Position numbers and translations under genes: made by a program. Positions 1 to 5,324 of a stretch of 5,324 nt of DNA are shown here, in pieces. The stretch is taken from NCBI GenBank assembly GCA_947178085.1, contig CAMWWS010000218.1, positions 1 through 5,324 on the forward strand, written 5' to 3'. Within the stretch, counting starts at the first letter, position 1; each line of letters opens with the position of its first letter. A model generated the notes under the pieces. The model searched no databases. It was not told the origin of the DNA and saw only the letters and a program-made list of their open reading frames with translations. Source of the stretch: an uncultured Lachnospiraceae bacterium (GTDB lineage: Bacteria; Bacillota_A; Clostridia; Lachnospirales; Lachnospiraceae).

Positions 1-24
1 GATGAAAGCGAATACGAAGCTTAA
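1..24 (+). CDS. C-terminal tail of an upstream gene (partial), possibly the ABC transporter ATPase
   Basis: Read from base 1, the frame encodes DESEYEA followed by TAA at 22-24. It is open to the left edge, so only the end of a gene would be present. An acidic tail, and a 25-nt gap to a permease gene with a strong ribosome binding site, would suit the ATP-binding subunit that usually precedes such permease pairs. That function is inferred from the neighbours only. A second open frame (bases 2-34, ending KLKLS and TAG) cannot be excluded as the true end. Sequence to the left of the window would settle which is right. Confidence 0.35.
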   Translation, partial: DESEYEA

Positions 25-35
25 GCTTTCTTAGC

Positions 36-44
36 AGGAAGGAG
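36..44 (+). promoter_or_regulatory. Ribosome binding site of the first permease gene
   Basis: AGGAAGGAG lies with GGAG five nt before the ATG at 50. It fixes that start, and no competing in-frame start has a similar site. No promoter fits in the 49 bases before the gene, so the gene is probably co-transcribed with whatever lies upstream. Confidence 0.7.
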
Positions 45-49
45 TCGCT

Positions 50-751
50 ATGAAAAGATTTTTGAAAAGTTATCTGGTGTTTACTTCCCTGATTTATCGT
101 ATTGTAATGTTCATCGTAGTACCGATAGTCATGATTGCAGTTATACTCTGGCAGGGCGGCGTATTTGGCAAAGCAGGATCGCTGAATTTATATGAATTTC
201 CGGGAGTAACAGTTTCTGCGTTTGTTATGATGCTATTGCCGATGATTGAAATAGTTTCCGATACATGGATGTTCGGAGGTATTCAGTCAAAAGATGCAGC
301 TAAACTGGATTACCTGAAGACGTCAAGTATAGGAATAAAGGTTCTGCGGAGAGCTTTATCGATCGATTTGGTCAGGAAGTTTATTTTGGCAGTAGGAATT
401 ATAGGCATCTCATACGGAGTATTATATTGGAGGCTGACGCCGGAATTGAAAGGAGCGAATACAGAAGGTGATTGGGAAATGCTTTTGTTTGCCCTGCTGG
501 TTTCATATTTCTTTTCAGTATTGGGGACAGTGTTGACAAGATATGGAAGCATGATTTGGTTAAATATGATGGCTGCGAATTTAATTGAATTGATTATTTT
601 GATGATTGATTTAGCGTGCACATTTAACAGATTGTACAGTAGGTATATTGTTGACTTCTGTGTACTGTCTGCAATATTAGATGTGGCTGTAAGTATATTG
701 GCTGTGAGAATAGTTATGAAGAAGGTGGAGGGAAGTTATTATGATAAATGA
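50..751 (+). CDS. Six-helix membrane protein, probable ABC-2-type exporter permease subunit
   Basis: This is a 233-residue integral membrane protein. Hydrophobic stretches suggest about six membrane segments, near residues 14-36, 53-74, 110-128, 143-163, 167-190 and 200-222. A basic N-terminus (MKRFLKSY) precedes the first, and a charged, probably cytoplasmic loop lies at about 75-109 (QSKDAAKLDYLK, KVLRRALSIDLVRK). I see no signal peptide, nucleotide-binding motif or catalytic motif. The size, the six-helix plan and a second similar-sized membrane protein overlapping its 3' end by 11 nt are typical of heteromeric ABC-2-like permeases of clostridia, which partner a separate ATPase. The exported substrate cannot be read from the sequence, and antimicrobial peptide or drug efflux would be speculation. 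The start at 50 is supported by a good ribosome binding site. That the protein is a membrane protein is near certain; the ABC assignment rests on architecture and context. Confidence 0.65.
   Translation: MKRFLKSYLVFTSLIYRIVMFIVVPIVMIAVILWQGGVFGKAGSLNLYEFPGVTVSAFVMMLLPMIEIVSDTWMFGGIQSKDAAKLDYLKTSSIGIKVLRRALSIDLVRKFILAVGIIGISYGVLYWRLTPELKGANTEGDWEMLLFALLVSYFFSVLGTVLTRYGSMIWLNMMAANLIELIILMIDLACTFNRLYSRYIVDFCVLSAILDVAVSILAVRIVMKKVEGSYYDK
727..732 (+). promoter_or_regulatory. Ribosome binding site inside the upstream gene
   Basis: GGAGGG sits eight nt before the ATG at 741 and lies inside the last codons of the first permease gene. It supports the overlapping start and suggests translational coupling of the two membrane subunits. 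Confidence 0.65.
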
Positions 752-1427
752 TATCAAGCTGGGAATTAAAATTATGCGTTATGGACACGGATGGATGATT
801 AGTATTATTTTGGGCGGTCTTTTTCTTGTTCTTGGAATTGTTATAGATATTCTGAATATGACTAGCGGCGCTCATGGTAATATTGCAGGAGGATTCATAT
901 TATTGTATACTTGTCTTTTGCCGGCGCAGGCACTTTTCTCTGTTAATGCGTCGAATATGGTACTGTCTTCTCCTGTCAGGAAGAAAATGCAGACTTCTAT
1001 TCCTGCGGCTATAACCGTCGGAAGCATGCTTGCATTGTATATTGTGGCTGATTTGATTTTACTGATAATGTCATGTATATATCCTGACAGGTTCCCGATA
1101 GCGTCCAGGATGGTTGTCGTACAGATTGTGTTTGCAATATTTGTTATTATCTATTTTTCTATAGCATTTAAGTGCTTTTCCATATCTACCATTATGTTTA
1201 TTATTTGTTTTGTATTTTTTACCAGATCAAATCTGTTGATGGGCACATCATGGATATATACTTCTGCCTTTTTTGATAAAGGAATTTGGTCATTTGTGCT
1301 GGTATCAGTGCTGGGTCTTCCTATTATCGCCGCAGCCGGTTTTTTGGGATACCTGTTGATGCTTTTGGTCTATAAAGTTCCTGTATCAAAATATTCGCAG
1401 AATGCATATCTGAGAAAGGAAATGTAA
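741..1427 (+). CDS. Second multi-pass membrane protein, probable ABC-2-type exporter permease subunit
   Basis: This 228-residue protein has about six hydrophobic segments, near residues 17-38, 48-68, 86-110, 124-143, 145-160 and 184-211. It starts with a short polar N-terminus (MINDIKLGIKIMRYGHG) and ends in a basic tail (KYSQNAYLRKEM). A cytoplasmic-looking loop with the motif SSPVRKKMQTSIPA at 76-89 sits before the third segment; loops of this kind recur in small clostridial ABC permeases. The first 11 nt overlap the end of the preceding gene in another frame, so the two are very probably translated together and form one transporter. There is no ATPase domain, so a separate nucleotide-binding subunit is needed; it would be upstream of the window. 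The gene ends with tandem stops TAA TAA at 1425-1430, and the next transcription unit's promoter begins almost at once. The substrate is unknown. Confidence 0.65.
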   Translation: MINDIKLGIKIMRYGHGWMISIILGGLFLVLGIVIDILNMTSGAHGNIAGGFILLYTCLLPAQALFSVNASNMVLSSPVRKKMQTSIPAAITVGSMLALYIVADLILLIMSCIYPDRFPIASRMVVVQIVFAIFVIIYFSIAFKCFSISTIMFIICFVFFTRSNLLMGTSWIYTSAFFDKGIWSFVLVSVLGLPIIAAAGFLGYLLMLLVYKVPVSKYSQNAYLRKEM

Positions 1428-1433
1428 TAAGTA

Positions 1434-1462
1434 TTGACAATCATGCTAATAGCCTATATAAT
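1434..1462 (+). promoter_or_regulatory. Perfect consensus SigA-type promoter of the transsulfuration genes
   Basis: A -35 element TTGACA (1434-1439) and a -10 element TATAAT (1457-1462) are separated by exactly 17 bp, the ideal housekeeping promoter. The -35 begins six bases after the TAA of the upstream permease. Transcription would start near 1468-1470, giving a leader of about 42 nt before the ATG at 1512. I see no extended -10 TGn. A promoter of this strength that controls biosynthetic genes would be expected to be held back by a repressor; a possible operator is listed separately. Confidence 0.85.
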
Positions 1463-1495
1463 ATACTAATCATACTTAAATAATAGGAATTAGCA
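1444..1495. repeat. Short inverted repeat around the promoter -10 and leader (possible operator)
   Basis: TGCTAAT (1444-1450, in the promoter spacer) is the exact reverse complement of ATTAGCA (1489-1495, just before the ribosome binding site). The arms are only seven bases, AT-rich, and separated by 38 bp, so chance is a real possibility. The placement, one arm in the spacer and one in the leader, is what a repressor bound at two half-sites or forming a loop could use. No regulator family is recognised. Confidence 0.25.
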
Positions 1496-1500
1496 AATCC

Positions 1501-1505
1501 GGAGG
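1501..1505 (+). promoter_or_regulatory. Ribosome binding site of the cystathionine gamma-synthase gene
   Basis: GGAGG is six nt before the ATG at 1512, in a purine-rich stretch ending in AAAAAT. It decides the start and gives a protein whose first residues align with the usual family N-terminus (xxTxxIHGN). Confidence 0.75.
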
Positions 1506-1511
1506 AAAAAT

Positions 1512-2657
1512 ATGAGTTTTGAATTAAGTACTGTGTGTATTCATGGAAACGGGAAAAGAAAAAAAGTAGAAAATACGGGGAGCATCAGTTTCCCGATTTA
1601 TCAGACCGCCACATTTGCGCACCCCGGCGTAGGGCAGAGTACGGGATATGATTATTCCAGAGCGCAGAATCCTACCAGAGAAGAGGTAGAGCGTATTGTG
1701 AAGGACTTGGAGCATGGAATAGATGCGCTGGCATTTTCTACAGGCATGGCGGCAGTCAGTGCTTTCATGGAGTTTTTTCGACCGGGTGACCATATAGTGG
1801 CGACGGATGACTTATATGGGGGAACCATACGCCAGTTCAGGTTAATAAATGAAAAGAACGGAATCGAAGTTACATATGTAGATACCTCTGACTTAGAACA
1901 GGTAAAGGCAGCGATAAAAGAAAATACGAAGCTCATCTATGTGGAAACGCCTACGAATCCGATGATGCAGGTGACGGATATCGCGGCAGTCAGTGAAATT
2001 GCAAGGAAGAGTAACTGTCTGCTCGCAGTGGACAACACTTTTTTGACGCCTTATTATCAGAATCCGCTGGATTTAGGCGCAGATGTTGTAATACACAGCG
2101 CTACCAAATATTTAGAGGGACATAATGATACATTAGGCGGATTTCTGATTACGAACAGTGAAAATATTTCAGCAGAGTTAAGAAAGATCATTAAAACTGT
2201 AGGATCGGGATTGGCGCCGTTTGACTGCTGGCTGATTCTGCGCGGCATTAAGACATTGGCGGTGCGTATGGAGAAGCATCAGGAGAATGCGATTCAGGTT
2301 GCAAAATGGCTTCAGACACATCCTAAGGTGAAGGAAGTAAGATATATTGGTTTGGACAACCATCCGGGCAAAGAGATAATCAGTAGACAGTGCCGCGGTT
2401 TCGGAGGAATGCTGACATTTCGCGTCGATTCCAAAGAAACGGCGTATGCAATACTTGAGAAGGTGAAACTGGTACAATATGCAGAAAGCTTAGGCGGTAC
2501 GGAAAGCCTTATTACATATCCCATGACACAGACCCATGCGGACGTACCGGTTGAGAAGCGGCTTGAAAAAGGCATAGATGAAACCTTGCTTAGGATGTCA
2601 GTAGGAATCGAGGCAGTTCAGGATATAATTGCAGATTTGGAGCAGGCGCTGAACTAG
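1512..2657 (+). CDS. metI: Cystathionine gamma-synthase / O-acylhomoserine (thiol)-lyase family PLP enzyme (MetI/MetB-like)
   Basis: This 381-residue cytoplasmic enzyme belongs to the Cys/Met-metabolism PLP family (fold type I, gamma subfamily); its length is normal for the family. Visible landmarks are Tyr48 and Arg50 (DYSR, phosphate contact from the neighbouring subunit), Ser77-Gly78-Met79 (phosphate loop), Tyr102 (stacks on the cofactor), Asp174 (VDNTF, holds the pyridine nitrogen), Ser196-Ala-Thr-Lys199 (Lys199 is the Schiff-base lysine), Glu325-Ser326 (AESLGGTESL) and Arg361 (substrate carboxylate). By family knowledge it would join an O-acylhomoserine to cysteine to give cystathionine, or to sulfide to give homocysteine. 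HNDTLGG after the lysine and ITYPMTQTHADVP near 334-346 resemble Bacillus MetI more than enterobacterial MetB. The lyase gene that follows supports the synthase role. Cystathionine gamma-lyase or methionine gamma-lyase activity is the main alternative, since these share the same motifs. The family call is near certain; the symbol is moderate. Confidence 0.85.
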   Translation: MSFELSTVCIHGNGKRKKVENTGSISFPIYQTATFAHPGVGQSTGYDYSRAQNPTREEVERIVKDLEHGIDALAFSTGMAAVSAFMEFFRPGDHIVATDDLYGGTIRQFRLINEKNGIEVTYVDTSDLEQVKAAIKENTKLIYVETPTNPMMQVTDIAAVSEIARKSNCLLAVDNTFLTPYYQNPLDLGADVVIHSATKYLEGHNDTLGGFLITNSENISAELRKIIKTVGSGLAPFDCWLILRGIKTLAVRMEKHQENAIQVAKWLQTHPKVKEVRYIGLDNHPGKEIISRQCRGFGGMLTFRVDSKETAYAILEKVKLVQYAESLGGTESLITYPMTQTHADVPVEKRLEKGIDETLLRMSVGIEAVQDIIADLEQALN

Positions 2658-2714
2658 CGTATCCTGATTGGTAAAGAAAAAATTGCAGGTAGGGAGAAAG
2701 GTAAGGATATTAAA
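2658..2714 (+). other. 57-nt spacer between the two transsulfuration genes
   Basis: No hairpin with a T-run and no convincing promoter is visible, so the two PLP enzyme genes are probably one operon. The purine-rich end has AGGGAG at 2691-2696 and a weaker AAGG at 2703-2706. The latter is eight nt before the ATG at 2715 and is the more likely Shine-Dalgarno; the other is too far from the start. This ribosome binding site is weaker than those of the neighbouring genes. Confidence 0.55.
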
Positions 2715-3887
2715 ATGAAATACGATTTTGATGAGGTAATAGACAGAAAAGAAAGCGACTGCCTTAAATATGATTTTGCATCGGAACGTGGGATGCCTGA
2801 GGATGTGCTGCCGTTATGGGTGGCGGATATGGATTTTCGCACGGCTCCTTGCATTATTGAGCGCATGAAGAAAGATATTGAACTTGGCATCTTTGGATAT
2901 ACTGACAACAAAGATGCATATTTTCGTGCGGTCGCTGATTGGTATGATAAATACTTCGACTGGAAGGTTGATAAGCGCTGGCTTGTGAAAACGCCCGGAG
3001 TTGTTTTCGCTATAGCTGTTGCGATTCAGGCCCTGACGAAAGAAGGTGAAGGGGTCCTTCTTCAGCAGCCTGTCTACTATCCATTCAGCTTGGTCATCAA
3101 AGATAATAACAGGAAGCTTGTTAATAGTGAGCTGGTATTAAGGGATGGACGATATGAGATAGATTTTGATGATTTTGAAGCAAAGATAGTACAGGAGAAA
3201 GTTAAGCTTTTCCTTCTGTGCAGTCCGCACAATCCTGTAGGAAGAGTATGGACGAAAGATGAGCTTCAGCGTATCGGTGATATCTGTCTGAAACATGATG
3301 TGAAGATTGTCAGCGATGAGATTCATGCTGATTTCGTATATTCAGGATACAGTCATCATGTTCTTCCGACGGTTGATAAAAAGTTTGAGGATATCAGTAT
3401 AGTATGTACTGCACCCAGCAAAACTTTTAATCTGGCAGGGCTGCAGGTTTCAAATATTTTTATACCGAATCCTGAACTGCGCAAAGCTTTTATAAAGACA
3501 ATGTCAGCAGTCGGATACAGTCAGGTAAATATGCTGGGACTGCATGCGTGTCAGGCGGCTTATGAAGGCGGAAGGGAGTGGCTTGAGCAGCTGAAGGAAT
3601 ACCTGAAAGGAAATCTGGATTTCGCAAGAACTTATTTGGAACAGAATTTACCGCAGATAAAGCTGATAGAGCCGGAAGGAACATATCTAATCTGGTTGGA
3701 TTGCCGTGGACTTGGATTATCCGAGGAGAAATTGGAGAACCTGATTGTACATAAGGCAAAATTGTGGCTGGACAGCGGAGCGATTTTCGGTAAGACAGGG
3801 GAGGGATTTGAACGAATTAATATTGCCTGCCCGCGCAGCATTCTTATGGAAGCATTGGAGCGGTTGAAAAAAGCTGTAAATGAATAA
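2715..3887 (+). CDS. patB: MalY/PatB-family cystathionine beta-lyase (C-S lyase)
   Basis: This 390-residue cytoplasmic PLP enzyme of the class I/II aminotransferase superfamily has the family's usual length. It carries the MalY/PatB hallmarks: LPLWVADMDF at 32-41, GY at 61-62 of the substrate loop, Tyr121-Tyr122 stacking on the cofactor (QPVYYPF), Asn173 (CSPHNPVGR), Asp201 (SDEIHADF, pyridine nitrogen), Ser235-Lys236 (APSKTFNLAGLQ, Schiff-base lysine) and Arg367 (ERINIACPR, substrate carboxylate). Members cleave the C-S bond of cystathionine to homocysteine, pyruvate and ammonia, and often also cleave cysteine to sulfide. Directly after a MetI-like synthase, the biosynthetic beta-lyase role is most likely. 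In Escherichia coli MalY also dampens the maltose activator MalT; nothing here suggests that function. No frameshift or missing catalytic residue is seen. The start at 2715 is chosen because the N-terminus MKYDFDEVIDR matches family starts; its ribosome binding site is only fair. Confidence 0.87.
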   Translation: MKYDFDEVIDRKESDCLKYDFASERGMPEDVLPLWVADMDFRTAPCIIERMKKDIELGIFGYTDNKDAYFRAVADWYDKYFDWKVDKRWLVKTPGVVFAIAVAIQALTKEGEGVLLQQPVYYPFSLVIKDNNRKLVNSELVLRDGRYEIDFDDFEAKIVQEKVKLFLLCSPHNPVGRVWTKDELQRIGDICLKHDVKIVSDEIHADFVYSGYSHHVLPTVDKKFEDISIVCTAPSKTFNLAGLQVSNIFIPNPELRKAFIKTMSAVGYSQVNMLGLHACQAAYEGGREWLEQLKEYLKGNLDFARTYLEQNLPQIKLIEPEGTYLIWLDCRGLGLSEEKLENLIVHKAKLWLDSGAIFGKTGEGFERINIACPRSILMEALERLKKAVNE

Positions 3888-3904
3888 ATACAGTTATTCT
3901 GTTC

Positions 3905-3933
3905 TTGCCATATTTTCAAAAAACTATTATACT
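3905..3933 (+). promoter_or_regulatory. Probable SigA-type promoter of the chemoreceptor gene
   Basis: TTGCCA (3905-3910) and TATACT (3928-3933) each match five of six consensus bases and are spaced 17 bp apart. Transcription would start near 3940, leaving a leader of about 60 nt. I see no convincing flagellar sigma (TAAA with GCCGATAA) or sigma-54 (GG and GC) promoter, so the receptor seems to use the housekeeping sigma factor. Confidence 0.65.
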
Positions 3934-3948
3934 AAAAATATATGGCAA
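3905..3948. repeat. Inverted repeat framing the chemoreceptor promoter
   Basis: TTGCCATAT (3905-3913) is the exact reverse complement of ATATGGCAA (3940-3948). Allowing a one-base bulge at 3939, pairing continues with TTT (3914-3916) and AAA (3936-3938). The left arm covers the -35 element and the right arm covers the expected start site, with the -10 in the middle. This is the classic layout for a repressor with two half-sites, or a hairpin in the DNA. It is not a terminator on the + strand, because A's rather than T's follow the stem. Confidence 0.55.
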
Positions 3949-3987
3949 AAAAATACGAAAATATTGTAAGAAAGAATCTGTAAATGC

Positions 3988-3994
3988 AGGAGGG
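3988..3994 (+). promoter_or_regulatory. Strong ribosome binding site of the chemoreceptor gene
   Basis: AGGAGGG lies eight nt before the ATG at 4003, close to the ideal anti-Shine-Dalgarno match and spacing. It fixes the start of the partial gene that runs off the right edge. Confidence 0.8.
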
Positions 3995-4002
3995 AAAACC
4001 GT

Positions 4003-5324
4003 ATGAAAAAAAAGTCCAGTATTACCTTAATTTTACTTTTATTGTGTCTGCTGCCCGCTATTTTATCAATTGCTGTTAATGTTTTTACTTCCTACAGTTA
4101 TATAAGATCTACTTCGGAAAATGAAATTGAAGACATGCTAAAGGCCACCGGATATTCCATGTTGGAAAATTTCAATTCGCTTGATAACGGTACATACAGG
4201 CTGTCCGGCGACGTCCTTTTTAAAGGTGGAACCAACCTTTCCAATAGCATGGAAATCATCGACAATATGAAAGAAAAAACCAATGTGGAGTATACGTTGT
4301 TTTATGGAGATACCCGTTATATGACGACAGTTATTGATGAAACGGGAAACCGCGCGATTCTGACGCAATGCTCAGATGAGGTAAAAACAATTGTTTTAAA
4401 TCAGGGAAAGACATACTTTGCTAAAAATATCAATATCGGTGGTCAGGATTATTATGGTTATTATATTCCGATTGAACAAAAAGGCAGTGTTGTCGGTATG
4501 ATTTTTACCGGCAAGTCGAGTGCAGAACTGACGGAATCTACCAACAGCTACCTGACATATATTCTTCTTGTATGCCTTGGTCTTATGGTGATTATATTTG
4601 TAGTTGCCTTTTTTGTAGGTAGATTGATTGCCAAACAGATTAAGATTATTCGTGATAGTACGGTTATGCTTTCCCAAGGTAATCTGGATTTTCATAATGA
4701 TAATAGTAACAAAATCAGAGAATTATATGATGTTGCAGAAGCAGCAGAAAGTTTACGTGCGCAGCTTGTTGGCGTTGTACAGGTGATTTTAGACTGCGCA
4801 GGTACAGTTGATTCTTCTGTGAACCATGTTGACGGCTCCCTTGGTAACTGTGCGCAGGCGGTAAAAGATTTAAGCACCACTATGGAAGAACTCGCATACG
4901 GAGCTCAGAGTATGGCAAGTTCTGTAGAAAAACAGGCTTTTGATATGGACGAGATTTCCAAAAACATCTCCGAGATAGCAGATAGTTCTCAGGCTACCCA
5001 GACTGTAACGAAAACTGTTACCGGTGTCAGCAACACGGCTAAAACCGATTTGAATGAATTGTTGGATGCTAACAGATATACTACCACAAGCGCCGATAAT
5101 GTTATCACCAGTATTTCCAGTGTCAGCGAAGCGGTAAAACAGATTACTGTAGCGGCACAGATGATTATGGATATTTCTGATCAGACCAATCTGCTTTCCT
5201 TGAATGCCAGCATTGAAGCGGCTAGAGCCGGAGAAGCAGGAAGAGGATTTGCTGTCGTAGCAGGTGAGATTCAGAAGCTCGCAGAACAGTCCAATTCTTC
5301 TGCACAGCAGATTCAGTCTATTAT
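4003..5324 (+). CDS. Methyl-accepting chemotaxis protein with a Cache-type sensor (3' end outside window)
   Basis: The frame stays open to the right edge, giving 440 complete codons. Residues 1-4 are basic, and 7-30 form a signal-anchor helix. Residues about 31-180 are an extracytoplasmic sensor resembling the single Cache type 3 fold: [15 protein letters not shown] at 95-109, [24 protein letters not shown] at about 131-154, and a closing strand [11 protein letters not shown] at 161-171. Residues 183-206 are the second membrane helix, and about 207-258 a HAMP-like linker (SQGNLDF at 224-230). The signalling helix follows, with the conserved hairpin region at about 390-430: [19 protein letters not shown], then [18 protein letters not shown], with Glu405, Arg408 and Glu411 where receptors contact CheA and CheW. 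The return helix is cut by the window edge. It would report an outside ligand, perhaps a small carboxylate as bound by some Cache sensors, to the CheA kinase. The ligand is not readable. No other chemotaxis gene is present, so it looks like an orphan receptor gene with its own promoter. Confidence 0.93.
   Translation, partial: MKKKSSITLILLLLCLLPAILSIAVNVFTSYSYIRSTSENEIEDMLKATGYSMLENFNSLDNGTYRLSGDVLFKGGTNLSNSMEIIDNMKEKTNVEYTLFYGDTRYMTTVIDETGNRAILTQCSDEVKTIVLNQGKTYFAKNINIGGQDYYGYYIPIEQKGSVVGMIFTGKSSAELTESTNSYLTYILLVCLGLMVIIFVVAFFVGRLIAKQIKIIRDSTVMLSQGNLDFHNDNSNKIRELYDVAEAAESLRAQLVGVVQVILDCAGTVDSSVNHVDGSLGNCAQAVKDLSTTMEELAYGAQSMASSVEKQAFDMDEISKNISEIADSSQATQTVTKTVTGVSNTAKTDLNELLDANRYTTTSADNVITSISSVSEAVKQITVAAQMIMDISDQTNLLSLNASIEAARAGEAGRGFAVVAGEIQKLAEQSNSSAQQIQSI

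Larger units (their letters stand above)
3888..4002 (+). other. Intergenic region before the chemoreceptor gene
   Basis: These 115 AT-rich bases hold a promoter, an inverted repeat around it, and a strong ribosome binding site (listed separately). No rho-independent terminator for the upstream operon is seen: the only long stem is followed by an A-run, not a T-run, on the + strand, and ACAG/CTGT at 3890-3902 is too short. No riboswitch fits in the roughly 60-nt leader. Confidence 0.6.

Noticed and set aside
17..28. Perfect 12-base palindrome AAGCTTAAGCTT overlapping the upstream stop codon
   Set aside because: It is a doubled six-base palindrome at the end of a likely coding region, with no T-run after it and no promoter beside it; it can arise easily by chance.
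310..621. Open frame on the - strand inside the first permease gene
   Set aside because: It lies antisense within a well-supported gene, has no good ribosome binding site, and its product shows no recognisable family pattern.
1524..2575. Several - strand open frames inside the cystathionine gamma-synthase gene
   Set aside because: All are antisense shadows of a strongly conserved enzyme; none has a convincing start signal or family motif.
3905..3953. Stem TTGCCATAT/ATATGGCAA as a rho-independent terminator
   Set aside because: On the + strand the stem is followed by seven A's, and on the - strand no T-run follows it. The loop is 26 bases. An operator is a better reading.
3941..3960. TATGGCAAAAAAATACG as a sigma-54 promoter for the chemoreceptor
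   Set aside because: The GG is present, but the downstream TTGC element at the fixed spacing is missing; the SigA-type match at 3905-3933 is far better.
4098..4880. - strand open frames inside the chemoreceptor gene
   Set aside because: They are antisense to a gene with clear sensor, membrane and signalling domains, and their translations look like low-complexity shadow sequence.

Overview
The window looks like chromosomal DNA of a low-to-moderate GC Firmicute, most likely a clostridial (Lachnospiraceae-like) gut or anaerobe lineage. The reasons are strong AGGAGG-type ribosome binding sites before every gene, ATG starts, near-consensus SigA-type promoters in AT-rich gaps, and typical clostridial protein families. 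The lineage is an inference from style; no phylogenetic marker is present. All genes are on the + strand.

Layout. (1) Positions 1-24 probably hold the last codons of an upstream gene. They are followed by two small integral membrane proteins (50-751 and 741-1427, overlapping by 11 nt) that resemble the paired permease subunits of an ABC-2-type exporter. The ATPase would lie to the left, outside the window. (2) Six bases after the second permease stop begins a perfect consensus promoter (TTGACA, 17 bp, TATAAT). It drives a cystathionine gamma-synthase/O-acylhomoserine (thiol)-lyase type enzyme (1512-2657) and, 57 nt further on, a MalY/PatB-type cystathionine beta-lyase (2715-3887). Together these two PLP enzymes can form the transsulfuration route from an activated homoserine plus cysteine, through cystathionine, to homocysteine, the precursor of methionine. 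(3) A 115-nt gap with a promoter nested inside an inverted repeat precedes a methyl-accepting chemotaxis protein (4003 to beyond the right edge). It has an N-terminal membrane anchor, a periplasmic/extracytoplasmic single-Cache-like sensor, a second membrane segment, a HAMP-like linker and the start of the MCP signalling domain, including the conserved hairpin tip.

The three blocks (exporter, sulfur amino acid synthesis, chemoreceptor) appear to be separate transcription units that happen to be neighbours, although no intrinsic terminator is visible between them, so read-through is possible. I see no mobile element, CRISPR array, tRNA, rRNA or riboswitch, and nothing that clearly amounts to a new biological system. 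The most interesting signals are regulatory: the palindrome around the chemoreceptor promoter, and a methionine-type gene pair whose promoter-proximal leader is too short for an S-box or T-box.
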